Shown one piece after another: positions 16,114 to 25,608 of a DNA stretch of 64,000 bases. Both the position numbers and the translations under genes were made by a program. The notes beneath the pieces are model-generated. The model worked only from the letters and a program-made list of their open reading frames with translations. It did no database searches and was not told the origin of the DNA. The DNA is from Mycobacterium sp. ACS4331 (lineage in GTDB: Bacteria > Actinomycetota > Actinomycetes > Mycobacteriales > Mycobacteriaceae): the NCBI RefSeq assembly GCF_001667265.1, contig NZ_LZHW01000075.1, positions 1 through 64,000 of the forward strand. The letters run 5' to 3'. Numbering within the stretch: the stretch's first letter is position 1; every line of letters begins with the position of its first letter.

Positions 16114-17772
16114 TCAGTCGAACAGCCCGGCCGACGCCTCCCGCCTGCGGCGCTGCTCGGTCGGATCAGGCACCGGTACGGCGGCCACCAGTCGCCTGGT
16201 GTACTCGGTCTGTGGGCTGCGCAGGATGGCGTCGGGGGTGCCGATCTCCTGCAGCACCCCGTTGCGCAGCACCGCGATCTCATCGGCCAGCCGGTCGACG
16301 ACCGCGAGGTCGTGGCTGATGAACAGGCAGGCGAACTGCCACTCCCGCTGCAGTTCCTCGAAGAGGTCCAGCACCGAGGCCTGCACGGACACGTCAAGTG
16401 CGCTGGTCGGTTCGTCGGCGACCAGCAGGTCCGGTCCAAGCGCTAGAGCCCGGGCCAGGTTGGCGCGCTGACGCTGGCCGCCGGAGAGTTCGTGCGGGTA
16501 GCGCTCGGCGGTGTCCTTGGGCAGCCTCACCGCGTCGAGCAGTTCGGCCACCCGCGTCCGCAGCTTCTCGCCCTTGGCGACCTTGTGCACCAGTAGGGGT
16601 TCGGCCACGCAGTCACCCACGCGCAGGCGAGGATTCAGTGACGTCGCGGGATCCTGGAAGACGAACCCGAACCTGCCTCGCACAGGCCGCAGTGCGCGCT
16701 GACTCAGACCCGTGATCTCCTGACCGAGGATCGTGACCGTGCCCGATGTCGGCCTCTGCAGCGCCGCGACACAGCGGCCGATCGTGGACTTGCCTGAGCC
16801 CGACTCACCCACCAGACCCAGGGTTTGCCCGCGCGCCACCTTGAGGCTGACGTCATCGACCGCTTTGAAGGGCGCGCCGCCGATGGGGCCGGGGAACTGC
16901 ACGGTCAGTCCGCTGACCTCGAGCACCACCGGGGCGTCCTCGTCCGTCGCGGCCTTCCCGGTGTGGCCCTGCCCCAGATGTGGCACCGCGTCGAGCAGAG
17001 ACCGGGTGTAGTCGGCCTCCGGCGCCCCGAAAAGCTTCTCCACCGAGGCGATCTCGACCACCTTGCCGGCGTTCATCACCACCACCCGGTCGGCCAGGTC
17101 AGCCACCACACCCATGTTGTGGGTGATCAGGACGATCGCGCTGCCCAACCGGTCACGCAGATCGCGCAGCAGTTCGAGGATCTCGGCCTGGACCGTGACG
17201 TCGAGGGCCGTGGTCGGCTCGTCGGCGATGATCACGGCGGGGTCGCATGCGATCGCGGTGGCGATCACCACGCGCTGTTTCTGGCCGCCGGACAACTGAT
17301 GCGGGTAGTAGTCATAGCGATGCTCGGGGTCGGGCAGACGGACCAGGCGCAGCAGTTCGACCGCGCGTTCCCGGGCCTCCCGGCGATTCATGTTCGAGTG
17401 CGCACGTACGGCCTCACTGATCTGGTAGCCGACCGTGAACAGCGGATCCAGCGCGGCGCCCGGTTCCTGGAACACCATCGCGATGTCCTTGCCGCGCAAC
17501 GCCGTGAACTGTCTGTCCGACAGCGTGGCGACGTCGCGGTCCCCCAGCCGCACGGTGCCGCTGACCCGAGCGGTGTCGGGCAGCAGACCGATCGCGGCCC
17601 GCGACGACACCGATTTCCCCGAGCCCGACTCCCCCACCACCGCAAGCACTTCGCCGGGGTGGACGTCGAACGACACCTCATCGACGGCCTGCACTGATCC
17701 GGCGTCGGTGGCGAAACTGACCGACAGTCGCTGGAACGACAGCGCCGGCGCGGACTGAGTGGTTTCGGTCAT
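16114..17772 (-). CDS. dppD: Peptide ABC transporter, fused double ATPase (DppD-like)
   Basis: This 552-residue protein fuses the two ATPases of a peptide importer. Each half has a full set of motifs: Walker A GESGSGKS (residues about 51 and 320), signatures LSGGQKQR and LSGGQRQR, and Walker B PAVIIADEPTTALD and PDLLVADEPTSALD. Length and layout match M. tuberculosis DppD (Rv3663c). Its ATG overlaps the dppC stop. It is the last gene of the transporter operon. The substrate may be dipeptides or heme, as reported for mycobacterial Dpp, but this is inferred. Confidence 0.85.
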   Translation of the reverse strand: MTETTQSAPALSFQRLSVSFATDAGSVQAVDEVSFDVHPGEVLAVVGESGSGKSVSSRAAIGLLPDTARVSGTVRLGDRDVATLSDRQFTALRGKDIAMVFQEPGAALDPLFTVGYQISEAVRAHSNMNRREARERAVELLRLVRLPDPEHRYDYYPHQLSGGQKQRVVIATAIACDPAVIIADEPTTALDVTVQAEILELLRDLRDRLGSAIVLITHNMGVVADLADRVVVMNAGKVVEIASVEKLFGAPEADYTRSLLDAVPHLGQGHTGKAATDEDAPVVLEVSGLTVQFPGPIGGAPFKAVDDVSLKVARGQTLGLVGESGSGKSTIGRCVAALQRPTSGTVTILGQEITGLSQRALRPVRGRFGFVFQDPATSLNPRLRVGDCVAEPLLVHKVAKGEKLRTRVAELLDAVRLPKDTAERYPHELSGGQRQRANLARALALGPDLLVADEPTSALDVSVQASVLDLFEELQREWQFACLFISHDLAVVDRLADEIAVLRNGVLQEIGTPDAILRSPQTEYTRRLVAAVPVPDPTEQRRRREASAGLFD

Positions 17773-18725
17773 CTGCCCTCCGACCGACGGGTGCGCAGCA
17801 GCGGGTTCATAGCCTCGTTGACGCTCTCACCGACCAGGGTCATGCCGAGCACCACCAGCACGATGGCCGCGCCGGGGAACACGGCCGTCCACCAGATGCC
17901 GTTGGAGATGTCCGACAGGGCCTTGTTGAGGTCGTAGCCCCATTCTGCGGCCTGGGTCGGCTCGATCCCGAAACCGAGGAATCCCAGGCCGGCCAGCGTC
18001 AGGATCGCCTCGGCGCCGTTGAGCGTGATGATCACCGGCAGCGACGATGTCACGTTGGACAGGATGTGCCGGAACAGGATTCGCGACGTGCTCGCACCCG
18101 TCACGCGAGCCGCGTCGACGAAGGGTTCGGCCTTGATCGCCACGGTCGCATTCCGCACCACGCGGAAGTACTGCGGTACAAAGACCGCCATGATGGCGAC
18201 CGACGCGGACAGGATGCCGCCCAGGGTGCCCGACTGCCCGGCCGCCAGCACCACCGACACCACGATCGCCAGCAGCAGCGACGGCATGGCGTACAGCGCG
18301 TCCATCACCATGACCAGCACGCGATCCAGCCAGCCTGACAGGTAGCCCGACACCAGGCCCAGCACCACCCCGACGACCAACGAGATCACCATGGACAACA
18401 CGATCACCATCAGGGCCGTGCGGGCGCCGTAGATCACGCGGGAGTACACGTCCTCGCCTCGCACCGAGGTGCCGAACCAGTGTTCCGCCGAAGGGGCCTG
18501 CTGGCGGGCGAATTCGACGCCGTCGGCGCCGGTCTGGGCGAATCCGTAACGCGCGAGCAGCGGGGCGAAGACCGCGATCAGGATGAAGGCCGCCACCAGC
18601 ACGAGGCCCGCGATGAGGGTGGCGCGCTGCAGCCCGTGCGTCGACCGCAGGAGGCCCAGGCCCGGGAAGGACCGCCGCTTGGGGGTCCCGACGACGATGG
18701 TCTCGACTCCGGCCGCCTGTGTCAT
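17769..18725 (-). CDS. dppC: Peptide ABC transporter permease (DppC-like)
   Basis: This 318-residue permease has an N-terminal helix (GLVLVAAFILIAVFAPLLA) and the OppC-type extracellular segment with HWFGTSVRGEDVYSRVIYGA. The EAA loop contains RVTGASTSRILFRHILSN. The ATG at 18725 was chosen since it lies just after the dppB stop (two bases between them). A much longer open frame upstream is antisense-free but lies wholly in dppB. Confidence 0.88.
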   Translation of the reverse strand: MTQAAGVETIVVGTPKRRSFPGLGLLRSTHGLQRATLIAGLVLVAAFILIAVFAPLLARYGFAQTGADGVEFARQQAPSAEHWFGTSVRGEDVYSRVIYGARTALMVIVLSMVISLVVGVVLGLVSGYLSGWLDRVLVMVMDALYAMPSLLLAIVVSVVLAAGQSGTLGGILSASVAIMAVFVPQYFRVVRNATVAIKAEPFVDAARVTGASTSRILFRHILSNVTSSLPVIITLNGAEAILTLAGLGFLGFGIEPTQAAEWGYDLNKALSDISNGIWWTAVFPGAAIVLVVLGMTLVGESVNEAMNPLLRTRRSEGR

Positions 18726-18727
18726 GA

Positions 18728-19822
18728 CTAGAACCGCACTCTCGGGTCGATCAACGCCACCGCCAGGTCGATCACGAAACTCATCACCGCGACGATCAGC
18801 GCGATGATCGTCACGATGCCCTGTACCGCGACGAAGTCCCGCGCCGAAAGATAATGCGCCAACTGCAGTCCCAGGCCGTTCCACTCGAACGTGGTCTCGG
18901 TGAGCACCGCGCCGCCGAGCAGAAGCGCGACCTGCATCCCCATCACGGTCACCACTGGCACCAGCGCATTGCGGAACGCGTGCCTGCGGGTGACCACGCC
19001 CGGGGACAGGCCGCGGGCCTTGGCGGCGTCGACGTACCCGGACCGCAGCGTCTGGAGCATGTTGACGCGAACCAACCGCAGGAACACTCCGGCCGTGAGC
19101 AGTCCGAGCGCCAGCGCCGGCAGGATCGCGTGCAACAGCACGTCGACGATGTAGGTCGAGTCGCCGTAGAGGATCGCGTCGACGATCATGATGTTGGTCT
19201 GCGGACGCACCTCCGACAGCGCGATCTCCGTGGAGGCGCTCGACCGCCCCGATGCGGGCAGCCAGCCGAGCTTGACCGAGAACAGCAGCTTTCCCAGCAT
19301 GCCGACGAAGAACACCGGCGCGGCGTAGAAAAGCACCGCGAGCAGCCGCAGGCTCACGTCGGACCACCGGTCCCGGTGGGTGGCGGCGAAGAGCCCCAAG
19401 GGAATTCCCAGAGCCAAGGCGATCAGCAGCGACCAGAACGCCAGTTCCAGGGTGGCTGCGCCGTTGACCAACAGGATGTCGGTGATCGGCCTGCGGTCCG
19501 TCAGCGTGGTGCCGAAGTCACCGCGGAACAGGCCCGCGATGTACTCCCAGTACTGCGTCAGCAGCGGACGGTCGAATCCGGCGTCGGCCTTGCGTTCGGC
19601 GATCTGCGCCGGGGTCAGGCGTCCGCCCGCCGCCGCGGTGATCGGGTCACCGATGCCGCGCATCAGGAAGAACACGAGGGTGACCAGGAACCACGCGGTC
19701 GGGATGATCAGCAGGGCGCGCACCCCAAGGTAGCGCGACAACGCGCCGAACCGGGACGGCCCACCGCGGCGAGTGGCAGGGGCCGGGGCCGCGCTGGGAC
19801 CGGTGTCCACGGTGACGGTCAT
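18728..19822 (-). CDS. dppB: Peptide ABC transporter permease (DppB-like)
   Basis: This 364-residue permease has a hydrophilic N-terminus of about 30 residues and then a first helix (LLIIPTAWFLVTLVFFLM). The EAA loop reads KARGLSPGVVTRRHAFRNAL, typical of DppB/OppB. The ATG overlaps the dppA stop by four bases. An unusually long segment between helices 1 and 2 (about residues 60-110) is normal for this family. Confidence 0.88.
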   Translation of the reverse strand: MTVTVDTGPSAAPAPATRRGGPSRFGALSRYLGVRALLIIPTAWFLVTLVFFLMRGIGDPITAAAGGRLTPAQIAERKADAGFDRPLLTQYWEYIAGLFRGDFGTTLTDRRPITDILLVNGAATLELAFWSLLIALALGIPLGLFAATHRDRWSDVSLRLLAVLFYAAPVFFVGMLGKLLFSVKLGWLPASGRSSASTEIALSEVRPQTNIMIVDAILYGDSTYIVDVLLHAILPALALGLLTAGVFLRLVRVNMLQTLRSGYVDAAKARGLSPGVVTRRHAFRNALVPVVTVMGMQVALLLGGAVLTETTFEWNGLGLQLAHYLSARDFVAVQGIVTIIALIVAVMSFVIDLAVALIDPRVRF

Positions 19823-21393
19823 GAGACTTTCCTCAGCGGTGTGAACTGGAACTTGAACGACTTGTCCAGCAGCACACCGTCGATGTCCTTGCCCGCCACA
19901 GCAATCTGCTTCCCGGTGAGCAGCGGAAGAGTGGAGATGTGGCTGCTTGCCATCAGATCCTGGATCCGCTCGATCATCGCCGTGCGTCGCCCCGGGTCGG
20001 GTTCGGTGGCCTCATCGGTGATCAACTTCGTGATCGCGTCGTCCTCGAAATGGTTGCCCACGAAGTTGTCCGGCAGAAAGAAGGGCGTCAGGTAGTTGTC
20101 GGCGTCCGGGAAGTCGGGGAACCAGCCGAGCTGGTACAGGGGGTACGCGTCGGCGACCCGTTCCTTGGTGTAGGTGACCCATTCGGTGGACTGCAGGTTC
20201 ACGTCGAACAGGCCCGTGCTGTCCAACTGGCCTTTGATCGCCGCGTACTCCTCCGACGAGGAGACACCGTAGTGGTCGGGGTTGTACTGCAGGTTGAGCC
20301 GAACCGGGATGGGCAGACCGGCGCGTTCCAGGTACTGCCGCGCCTTGGCCACGTCCGGTTTCTCGCCGTAGATGTCCTTGAATGCTTCGTTGGCCCCCGC
20401 GATGCTCTCCGGCACAACAGAATATGCTGGCGAGTAAGTGCCCTTGTAGACATCTCGGGAGAGCGCCTCGCGGTTGATCGACGAGGCGACCGCCTGACGA
20501 ACGGCCAGCTTCTGTTCCGGGGTGGAACCGGGCATGGTCACCATGTTGAACACGATGTAGCGCAGTTCGCCGCCGGGACCTTCGTGCACCACGAGGTTCG
20601 GGTTTCTGCGCAGTCCCTCGATGTCGGTGGAGGACAGGCTGCGCCACGCCACGTCGATGGCACGGTTGGCGATGTCGAGTTTCAGGTTGTCGCTGTTGGC
20701 GTAGTACTTCAGGCCCACCAGTTGGGTTTTCGGCTCGCCCAGCAGCCCTCGGTATTCGGAGTTGGCCTTGAGTCCGATGAGTTCATTCTTGCGGTGGGTC
20801 GTCATGGTGAACGGCCCGGAGAAGGGTTCAGCCTCGGCGATCGCGTTGTCGTCCAACAGCTTGTCCGGCGGGAACACCTCTTCATCGACGACCGGCCCGG
20901 CGTTGGTCGCGAGCACCTGAGGGAAGGTCTGGTCGTTGGGCAGCTTCAACGTGAACACCACGGTCAGCGGGTCCGGGGTCGCGATGCTGTCAAGGTTGGC
21001 CAGCAGCGACTGCGGACCGTTGGGGTCGTTGATGACGTTCTCGCGGTCGAACGAGAACTTCACGTCCGAGGACGTCAGCTCGTTGCCGTTGGCGAACTTG
21101 AGGTTTGGCTTCAGCACGCAGGTGTAGACCGTCGGCGCGGAGAACGCACAGTGCTCGGCGAGATCGGTCTTGAGTTCTCCCGTGCCCGGCACGAAGTTCA
21201 TCAGGAACCCGTAGACCTGGTTCATCACCTGGAAGGACCCGTTGTCGTAGGACCCCGCCGGATCCAACGTCGCGACCTTGTCGGTGGTGCCGACGGTCAG
21301 GTACTCACCGCTGACGGCGTCGTTGGGTCGCCCCAGCCCACAGCCACTTGCCAGCAGAGCGGTGAGGGCAATCGCGACTACCCGCCAGATCAC
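19819..21393 (-). CDS. dppA: Peptide-binding lipoprotein (DppA-like)
   Basis: This 524-residue substrate-binding protein belongs to the SBP_bac_5 family. The signal peptide ends in the lipobox LASGC (Cys near residue 18). The SBP_bac_5 core begins with VGTTDKVATLDPAGSYDNGS, the typical DppA opening. The start is a GTG that overlaps the purF TGA by four bases (GTGA), so translation is likely coupled to purF. No separate promoter is possible in that overlap, although one inside purF cannot be excluded. Confidence 0.87.
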   Translation of the reverse strand: MIWRVVAIALTALLASGCGLGRPNDAVSGEYLTVGTTDKVATLDPAGSYDNGSFQVMNQVYGFLMNFVPGTGELKTDLAEHCAFSAPTVYTCVLKPNLKFANGNELTSSDVKFSFDRENVINDPNGPQSLLANLDSIATPDPLTVVFTLKLPNDQTFPQVLATNAGPVVDEEVFPPDKLLDDNAIAEAEPFSGPFTMTTHRKNELIGLKANSEYRGLLGEPKTQLVGLKYYANSDNLKLDIANRAIDVAWRSLSSTDIEGLRRNPNLVVHEGPGGELRYIVFNMVTMPGSTPEQKLAVRQAVASSINREALSRDVYKGTYSPAYSVVPESIAGANEAFKDIYGEKPDVAKARQYLERAGLPIPVRLNLQYNPDHYGVSSSEEYAAIKGQLDSTGLFDVNLQSTEWVTYTKERVADAYPLYQLGWFPDFPDADNYLTPFFLPDNFVGNHFEDDAITKLITDEATEPDPGRRTAMIERIQDLMASSHISTLPLLTGKQIAVAGKDIDGVLLDKSFKFQFTPLRKVS

Positions 21394-22940
21394 GGGCGCC
21401 GCAGCGCAGAAGCGTTGTCGTTGTCCGATTGGGCAACACTAACCGGCGCTCCACCGGTGCGCGCGGCATTCGCGAGCATGTGTTCGACGACGTTCTTGCC
21501 CAACGCCGTCTCACTGGGCAGTTCGATCGGGTAGACGCCGTCGAAGCACGCGCAGCACAGGCGGGTGGCGGGCTGCTCGGTGGCGCTGATCATGCCTTCC
21601 AGCGAGATGTAGCCCAGCGAGTCCGCACCGATGGCATGCCGCACGGCGTCGAGCATCTCGTCCTGGGAGCCCTCGGCGTTGGCGGCGTTGGCGATCAGTT
21701 CGGCCGGAGAGGCGAAGTCGATGCCGTAGAAGCAGGGCCACTTCACCGGCGGGGAGGCGATGCGGACGTGCACCTCGACCGCGCCGGCCTCCCGCAGCAT
21801 CCGGATCAGGGCACGCTGGGTGTTGCCGCGCACGATCGAGTCGTCCACCACGACGAGTCGCTTGCCGCGGATCATCTCGCGCAGCGGGTTGAGTTTGAGC
21901 CGGATGCCCAATTGGCGGATGGTCTGGGAGGGCTGGATGAACGTACGGCCGACGTAGGCGTTCTTCATCAGGCCCTGCCCGAACGGGATGCCGGACTCCT
22001 GCGCGTAGCCGACGGCCGCCGGGGTGCCGGACTCCGGAACTCCGATCACCAGGTCGGCGTCAATGGGCATCTCCCGGGCCAGGCGCCTGCCGATGTCGAC
22101 TCGAGTGGAGTGCACCGACCGCCCGACCAGCGTGCTGTCGGGGCGGGCGAGATAGACGTACTCGAAGACGCAGCCCTTGGGGGTGGGATTGGCGAAGCGC
22201 GTGGACCGGACACCGTCGGCGTCGATGGCCAGCAGTTCGCCCGGTTCGATGTCGCGGACGAAGGAGGCGCCGACGATGTCGAGCGCCGCGGTCTCCGAGG
22301 CCACCACCCAGCCGCGGTCCAGGCGACCCAGCGACAGGGGACGCACGCCGTGGGGGTCGCGCGCCGCGTAGAGGGTGTTCTCGTCCATGAAGGTCAGGCA
22401 GAACGCGCCGCGCACCGTCGGCAGCAGTTCGAGGGCTGCCTGTTCGAGGCTCGAATCGGCGGCGCCGTGCGCCAGCAGCGCGCCGAGGATGTCGGAGTCG
22501 GTGGTCGCCGCCGGAGTGCCCGCGCTGCCCATCACACCCGCGTCGCGAGCGCGCGACGCCAATTCGGTGGTGTTGACCAGGTTGCCGTTGTGTCCGAGTG
22601 CGACGCCGGTGCCCGCCGTGGTGTTGCGGAACACCGGTTGAGCGTTCTCCCAGGTGGTCGAACCGGTGGTCGAGTAACGACAGTGTCCGATGGCGACGTG
22701 ACCCTGCATCGCGGCCAGGGTCTGCTCGTCGAACACCTGACTGACAAGACCGAGATCCTTGAAGACCAGGACTTGAGTGCCGTCGGCAACGGCGATGCCA
22801 GCGGCCTCCTGACCGCGGTGCTGCAGCGCGTAGAGGCCGTAATAGGTCAGCTTGGCGACATCTTCGCTGGGTGCCCAGACTCCGAATACGCCGCATTCTT
22901 CGCGGGGGGAGTTCTCGAGGTCGATCGACTGCTCAGTCAC
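21390..22940 (-). CDS. purF: Amidophosphoribosyltransferase PurF
   Basis: PurF makes phosphoribosylamine from PRPP and glutamine, the first committed purine step. The GTG at 22940 gives a 516-residue precursor with a 15-residue propeptide before the catalytic Cys16 (EECGVFGVW). The glutaminase part has YALQHRGQEAAGI. The PRPP loop is LVVVDDSIVRGNT. C-terminal Cys residues (RLCCACFDG) may hold the family's Fe-S cluster. It leads a unit with dppABCD on the minus strand. Confidence 0.95.
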   Translation of the reverse strand: MTEQSIDLENSPREECGVFGVWAPSEDVAKLTYYGLYALQHRGQEAAGIAVADGTQVLVFKDLGLVSQVFDEQTLAAMQGHVAIGHCRYSTTGSTTWENAQPVFRNTTAGTGVALGHNGNLVNTTELASRARDAGVMGSAGTPAATTDSDILGALLAHGAADSSLEQAALELLPTVRGAFCLTFMDENTLYAARDPHGVRPLSLGRLDRGWVVASETAALDIVGASFVRDIEPGELLAIDADGVRSTRFANPTPKGCVFEYVYLARPDSTLVGRSVHSTRVDIGRRLAREMPIDADLVIGVPESGTPAAVGYAQESGIPFGQGLMKNAYVGRTFIQPSQTIRQLGIRLKLNPLREMIRGKRLVVVDDSIVRGNTQRALIRMLREAGAVEVHVRIASPPVKWPCFYGIDFASPAELIANAANAEGSQDEMLDAVRHAIGADSLGYISLEGMISATEQPATRLCCACFDGVYPIELPSETALGKNVVEHMLANAARTGGAPVSVAQSDNDNASALRRP

Positions 22941-23186
22941 GTTTGCGGGCTGCTCCCTGACGAGGGGTTGGTGACAAGGTCCGAGTCTACGGCCAGTTGA
23001 CGACCGATACAGCCAGGTGCAACCCATTTTGCGGCTCACCCATGCCCGCGGTGGCCAATCTCACATCTCCGCCAAATCTGGCACACTCCGCCACCAATGC
23101 GCCATCGAAACGTGGCGTACAGAGCCAAACAGATTGCCGCACTGGCCTTTCGGGGTCAGCGGTCGGCGATGATCCGCGGCCGCAGG

Positions 23187-23192
23187 TAGCAT
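23187..23192 (+). promoter_or_regulatory. Candidate -10 box of the DoxX-family gene
   Basis: TAGCAT (TANNNT) lies 36 bases before the ATG. The 288-base gap between purF and this gene holds this box and the outgoing purF promoter region; no other gene is seen in it. Confidence 0.4.
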
Positions 23193-23228
23193 CGGCCGGC
23201 GACCACCGACACCGATTCCGGAGGGCGC

Positions 23229-24563
23229 ATGAGCGCGGTCGACACCGACGACGTGAAGCAGATCACCACCGATGACCGCACCGGCCCGTCTTGGCATCCG
23301 CTCACCCGCGTCGTGTTCCGGTTCGGCGTCGTCTACCTCGGGTTGTTCTGCCTGCTGTTCGCCCAGGTCATTTTGGCGTTCACCGGCCCAGTCTCGCACT
23401 GGCTGCCCGACGGTGCCGTGCTGTGGCAGATGGCGACACTGGCGCCCGTCTTCGGCTGGGTGGGCCGCACGGTGTTCGGCGCCGAGGCCAACCTGCACCT
23501 CGACTCCAACAGCGGGGACCAGGCCGCCATCTGGGTCATGGTGTTCTGCCTGCTGCTGGCGGCCGCGGCGGCGACCGCGGTGTGGAGCGTCCTGGACCGG
23601 CGCCGATCTGCGTACCCGCGCCTGCAGGCGTGGTTCCTGACGTTTCTGCGGCTGTGTCTGGGCGGGCAGATGCTGTTCTACGGCATGGCCAAGCTGATTC
23701 CGACGCAGATGCCCGCGCCGCCCCTGAGTGCGCTGCTGCAACCCTACGGCGATCTCAGCCCCGCCTCGGTGCTGTGGCTGCAGGTCGGCTCGTCGCATCC
23801 GTACGAGATGCTGCTCGGCGCGGCTGAGGTGCTGGGCGGGCTGCTGCTGTTCGCACCACGCACCGCCACGCTCGGCGCGCTGGTCAGCGCGGGCTGCATG
23901 GGCCAGGTGTTCATCCTGAACATGACGTTCGACGTCCCGGTCAAGATCCTGTCATTTCACCTGCTGCTGGTCGCCCTGGTGCTGCTGGCACCGCAGATCC
24001 GCCGCCTGGCCGACTTCCTGGTGCTGCAGCGGGTCGCCGCACCGCCGTCACAGCCGGCGCTGTTCGCCTCGGGCCGGGCCAACCGCGTCGCGGCGTGGGT
24101 TCAGGTGCTGCTCGGCGTGTGGATGCTCGCCGGTTCGGCGTTCGCCAGTTGGACCGCGTGGCGGGAGTACGGCGGCGGCAGCCCGGAACCGCCGCTGTAC
24201 GGGATGTGGACCGTCACCGAGTTCGACCGCGACGGCGCGGCGGTTCCACCGCTGGCCACCGATGAGCACCGCTGGCGACGCCTGGTCATCGACACCCCGG
24301 GCGCGGCCACCATTCAGCGCGTCGACGGCAGCCTGGCCACGGTGCCCGCAGAGGTGGACCCGCAGGCGCACACCCTGACGATCGCCGCACCGGAGGTCGT
24401 GGCGACCTTCGCATTCACCCGCGACGGCGCCGACGACCTGCACCTGGAGGGCGAACTGGCCGGGCGATCCGTTCGGATCGACCTCCGACGGACCGACCCC
24501 GCAGACTTCACCCTGCTCAACCGGGGGTTCAACTGGGTGCAGGAGTATCCGTACTTCCGCTGA
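23229..24563 (+). CDS. DoxX-family membrane protein
   Basis: This 444-residue protein has about seven membrane helices (for example residues 28-52, 100-122, 140-160, 198-218, 235-255, 285-305). The DoxX-like part is at residues 135-260 (FLRLCLGGQMLFYGMAKLIP), and a soluble C-terminal domain of about 130 residues follows (PLYGMWTVTEFDRDG). GGAGG lies upstream of the ATG. Related proteins serve in redox or oxidase-linked roles in the membrane; the function here is not known. The last 35 bases overlap the 3' end of the convergent SCP2-like gene. Confidence 0.78.
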   Translation: MSAVDTDDVKQITTDDRTGPSWHPLTRVVFRFGVVYLGLFCLLFAQVILAFTGPVSHWLPDGAVLWQMATLAPVFGWVGRTVFGAEANLHLDSNSGDQAAIWVMVFCLLLAAAAATAVWSVLDRRRSAYPRLQAWFLTFLRLCLGGQMLFYGMAKLIPTQMPAPPLSALLQPYGDLSPASVLWLQVGSSHPYEMLLGAAEVLGGLLLFAPRTATLGALVSAGCMGQVFILNMTFDVPVKILSFHLLLVALVLLAPQIRRLADFLVLQRVAAPPSQPALFASGRANRVAAWVQVLLGVWMLAGSAFASWTAWREYGGGSPEPPLYGMWTVTEFDRDGAAVPPLATDEHRWRRLVIDTPGAATIQRVDGSLATVPAEVDPQAHTLTIAAPEVVATFAFTRDGADDLHLEGELAGRSVRIDLRRTDPADFTLLNRGFNWVQEYPYFR

Positions 24564-24951
24564 GCAGACCAGGGAACAGCGGCAGCCGTGTGGCCACCTC
24601 GCCCGCTCGCGCCCCCGAGAGCGTCAACCGGCCCGCCCCCACCGCGTCGGCGACGGTCAGCTGCCCCGTCACCAGACCCAGCCAGGTGCGGGCATCGGTC
24701 TCCACGACGTTGGGCGGCGTACCTCGGGTGTGCCGCGGGCCTTCGATGCACTGCACCGCCACGAAGGGTGGGACACGCACCTCGACCGAGGCACCGGGCG
24801 CCTCCGCGGCCAGGGTTCGGGCGGTGAGGCGCACGGCCTCGGCGAGTTCGGCGCGCGCGGGCGCGGGTGCCTCGGGGTCGGCAAGCCAGCCCGCCAGCGC
24901 CGCCACCGCGGCGCGCGACCTTGCCGGATCAGCGGTGCGACGAGCGGCCAT
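24529..24951 (-). CDS. Sterol-carrier (SCP2-like) family protein
   Basis: This 140-residue protein is homologous to Rv0807, annotated as a sterol carrier family protein. The C-terminal half contains the SCP2-like VETDARTWLGLVTGQLTVADAVG and the GRLTLSG strand. The ATG at 24951 (MAARRTADP) gives the usual start; an upstream ATG adds 29 unlikely residues. The 3' end overlaps the convergent DoxX-family gene by 35 bases. Lipid binding is inferred. Confidence 0.78.
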   Translation of the reverse strand: MAARRTADPARSRAAVAALAGWLADPEAPAPARAELAEAVRLTARTLAAEAPGASVEVRVPPFVAVQCIEGPRHTRGTPPNVVETDARTWLGLVTGQLTVADAVGAGRLTLSGARAGEVATRLPLFPGLLSGSTDTPAPS

Positions 24952-25098
24952 ACCCCAGGTTCTCAGACGGTGGACCGGCGCCGGGAAGCGGGCGCGGTGC
25001 TGATGGTGGGGAACCACCCGCGGCGGTGTCGGGTGCATTCACACCCCGGAGCACACCATCGCCCCGTGACCCGTTGACCTCAACCATGGTTCAGGTCA

Positions 25099-25104
25099 TA
25101 CCGT
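25099..25104 (+). promoter_or_regulatory. -10 box for a leaderless PPOX gene
   Basis: TACCGT (TANNNT) ends 7 bases before the ATG at 25112, the spacing of a leaderless start. This argues for the ATG over the in-frame GTG at 25103. Confidence 0.45.
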
Positions 25105-25111
25105 GGCGGCC

Positions 25112-25606
25112 ATGCCCTCCAAGACCACGACCTCCAAGACCACGACCTCCAAGACGACGACCCCCAACACCCCCGGGACCGCGCCCTTCCGACAGCACGA
25201 GATCGACTACATGGCCGCCGCGACGCTGGGCCGACTCGCGACCATCGGCGCCGACGGCACACCGCAGAACAGTCCGGTCGGCTTCACCTACAACGCCGGC
25301 CTGGGCACCATCGACATCAGCGGCTACAACATGTCGAAGAGTCGCAAATACCGAAACCTCAAGCACCACAACGCGGTGGCATTCGTCGTCGACGACATCG
25401 CATCCCGTGACCCATGGCGGGTTCGCTGCCTGGAGATCCGAGGCACCGCCGTGCAGGCCGAAACCGAGTCCCCGACTGTGGAACCCAACGGCGACGTGTT
25501 GGACACCGCGATCATCCGGATCACACCGCGGCGCATCATCAGCTTCGGGATCGACGACGTGGAGACCGAACCTCATCTCCTGGAGGTCGACAGTCGCGAC
25601 GTCTGA
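25112..25606 (+). CDS. PPOX-class F420/flavin-dependent oxidoreductase
   Basis: This split-barrel protein of the pyridoxamine-5'-phosphate-oxidase-like family (164 residues) is of the PPOX-class F420-dependent type common in mycobacteria. The N-terminus carries a threefold SKTTT repeat (residues 3-17). The fold starts at HEIDYMAAATLGRLATIG and includes NSPVGFTYNAGLGTIDI and SRKYRNLKHHNAVAFVVDD, the cofactor-contact strands. The substrate is unknown. It is convergent with the CPBP gene, two bases apart. Confidence 0.85.
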   Translation: MPSKTTTSKTTTSKTTTPNTPGTAPFRQHEIDYMAAATLGRLATIGADGTPQNSPVGFTYNAGLGTIDISGYNMSKSRKYRNLKHHNAVAFVVDDIASRDPWRVRCLEIRGTAVQAETESPTVEPNGDVLDTAIIRITPRRIISFGIDDVETEPHLLEVDSRDV

Positions 25607-25608
25607 GC

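Noticed and set aside
16825..17697. A 290-codon plus-strand frame inside dppD
   Set aside because: It is antisense to both Walker motifs of the ATPase. Composition is typical of shadow frames.
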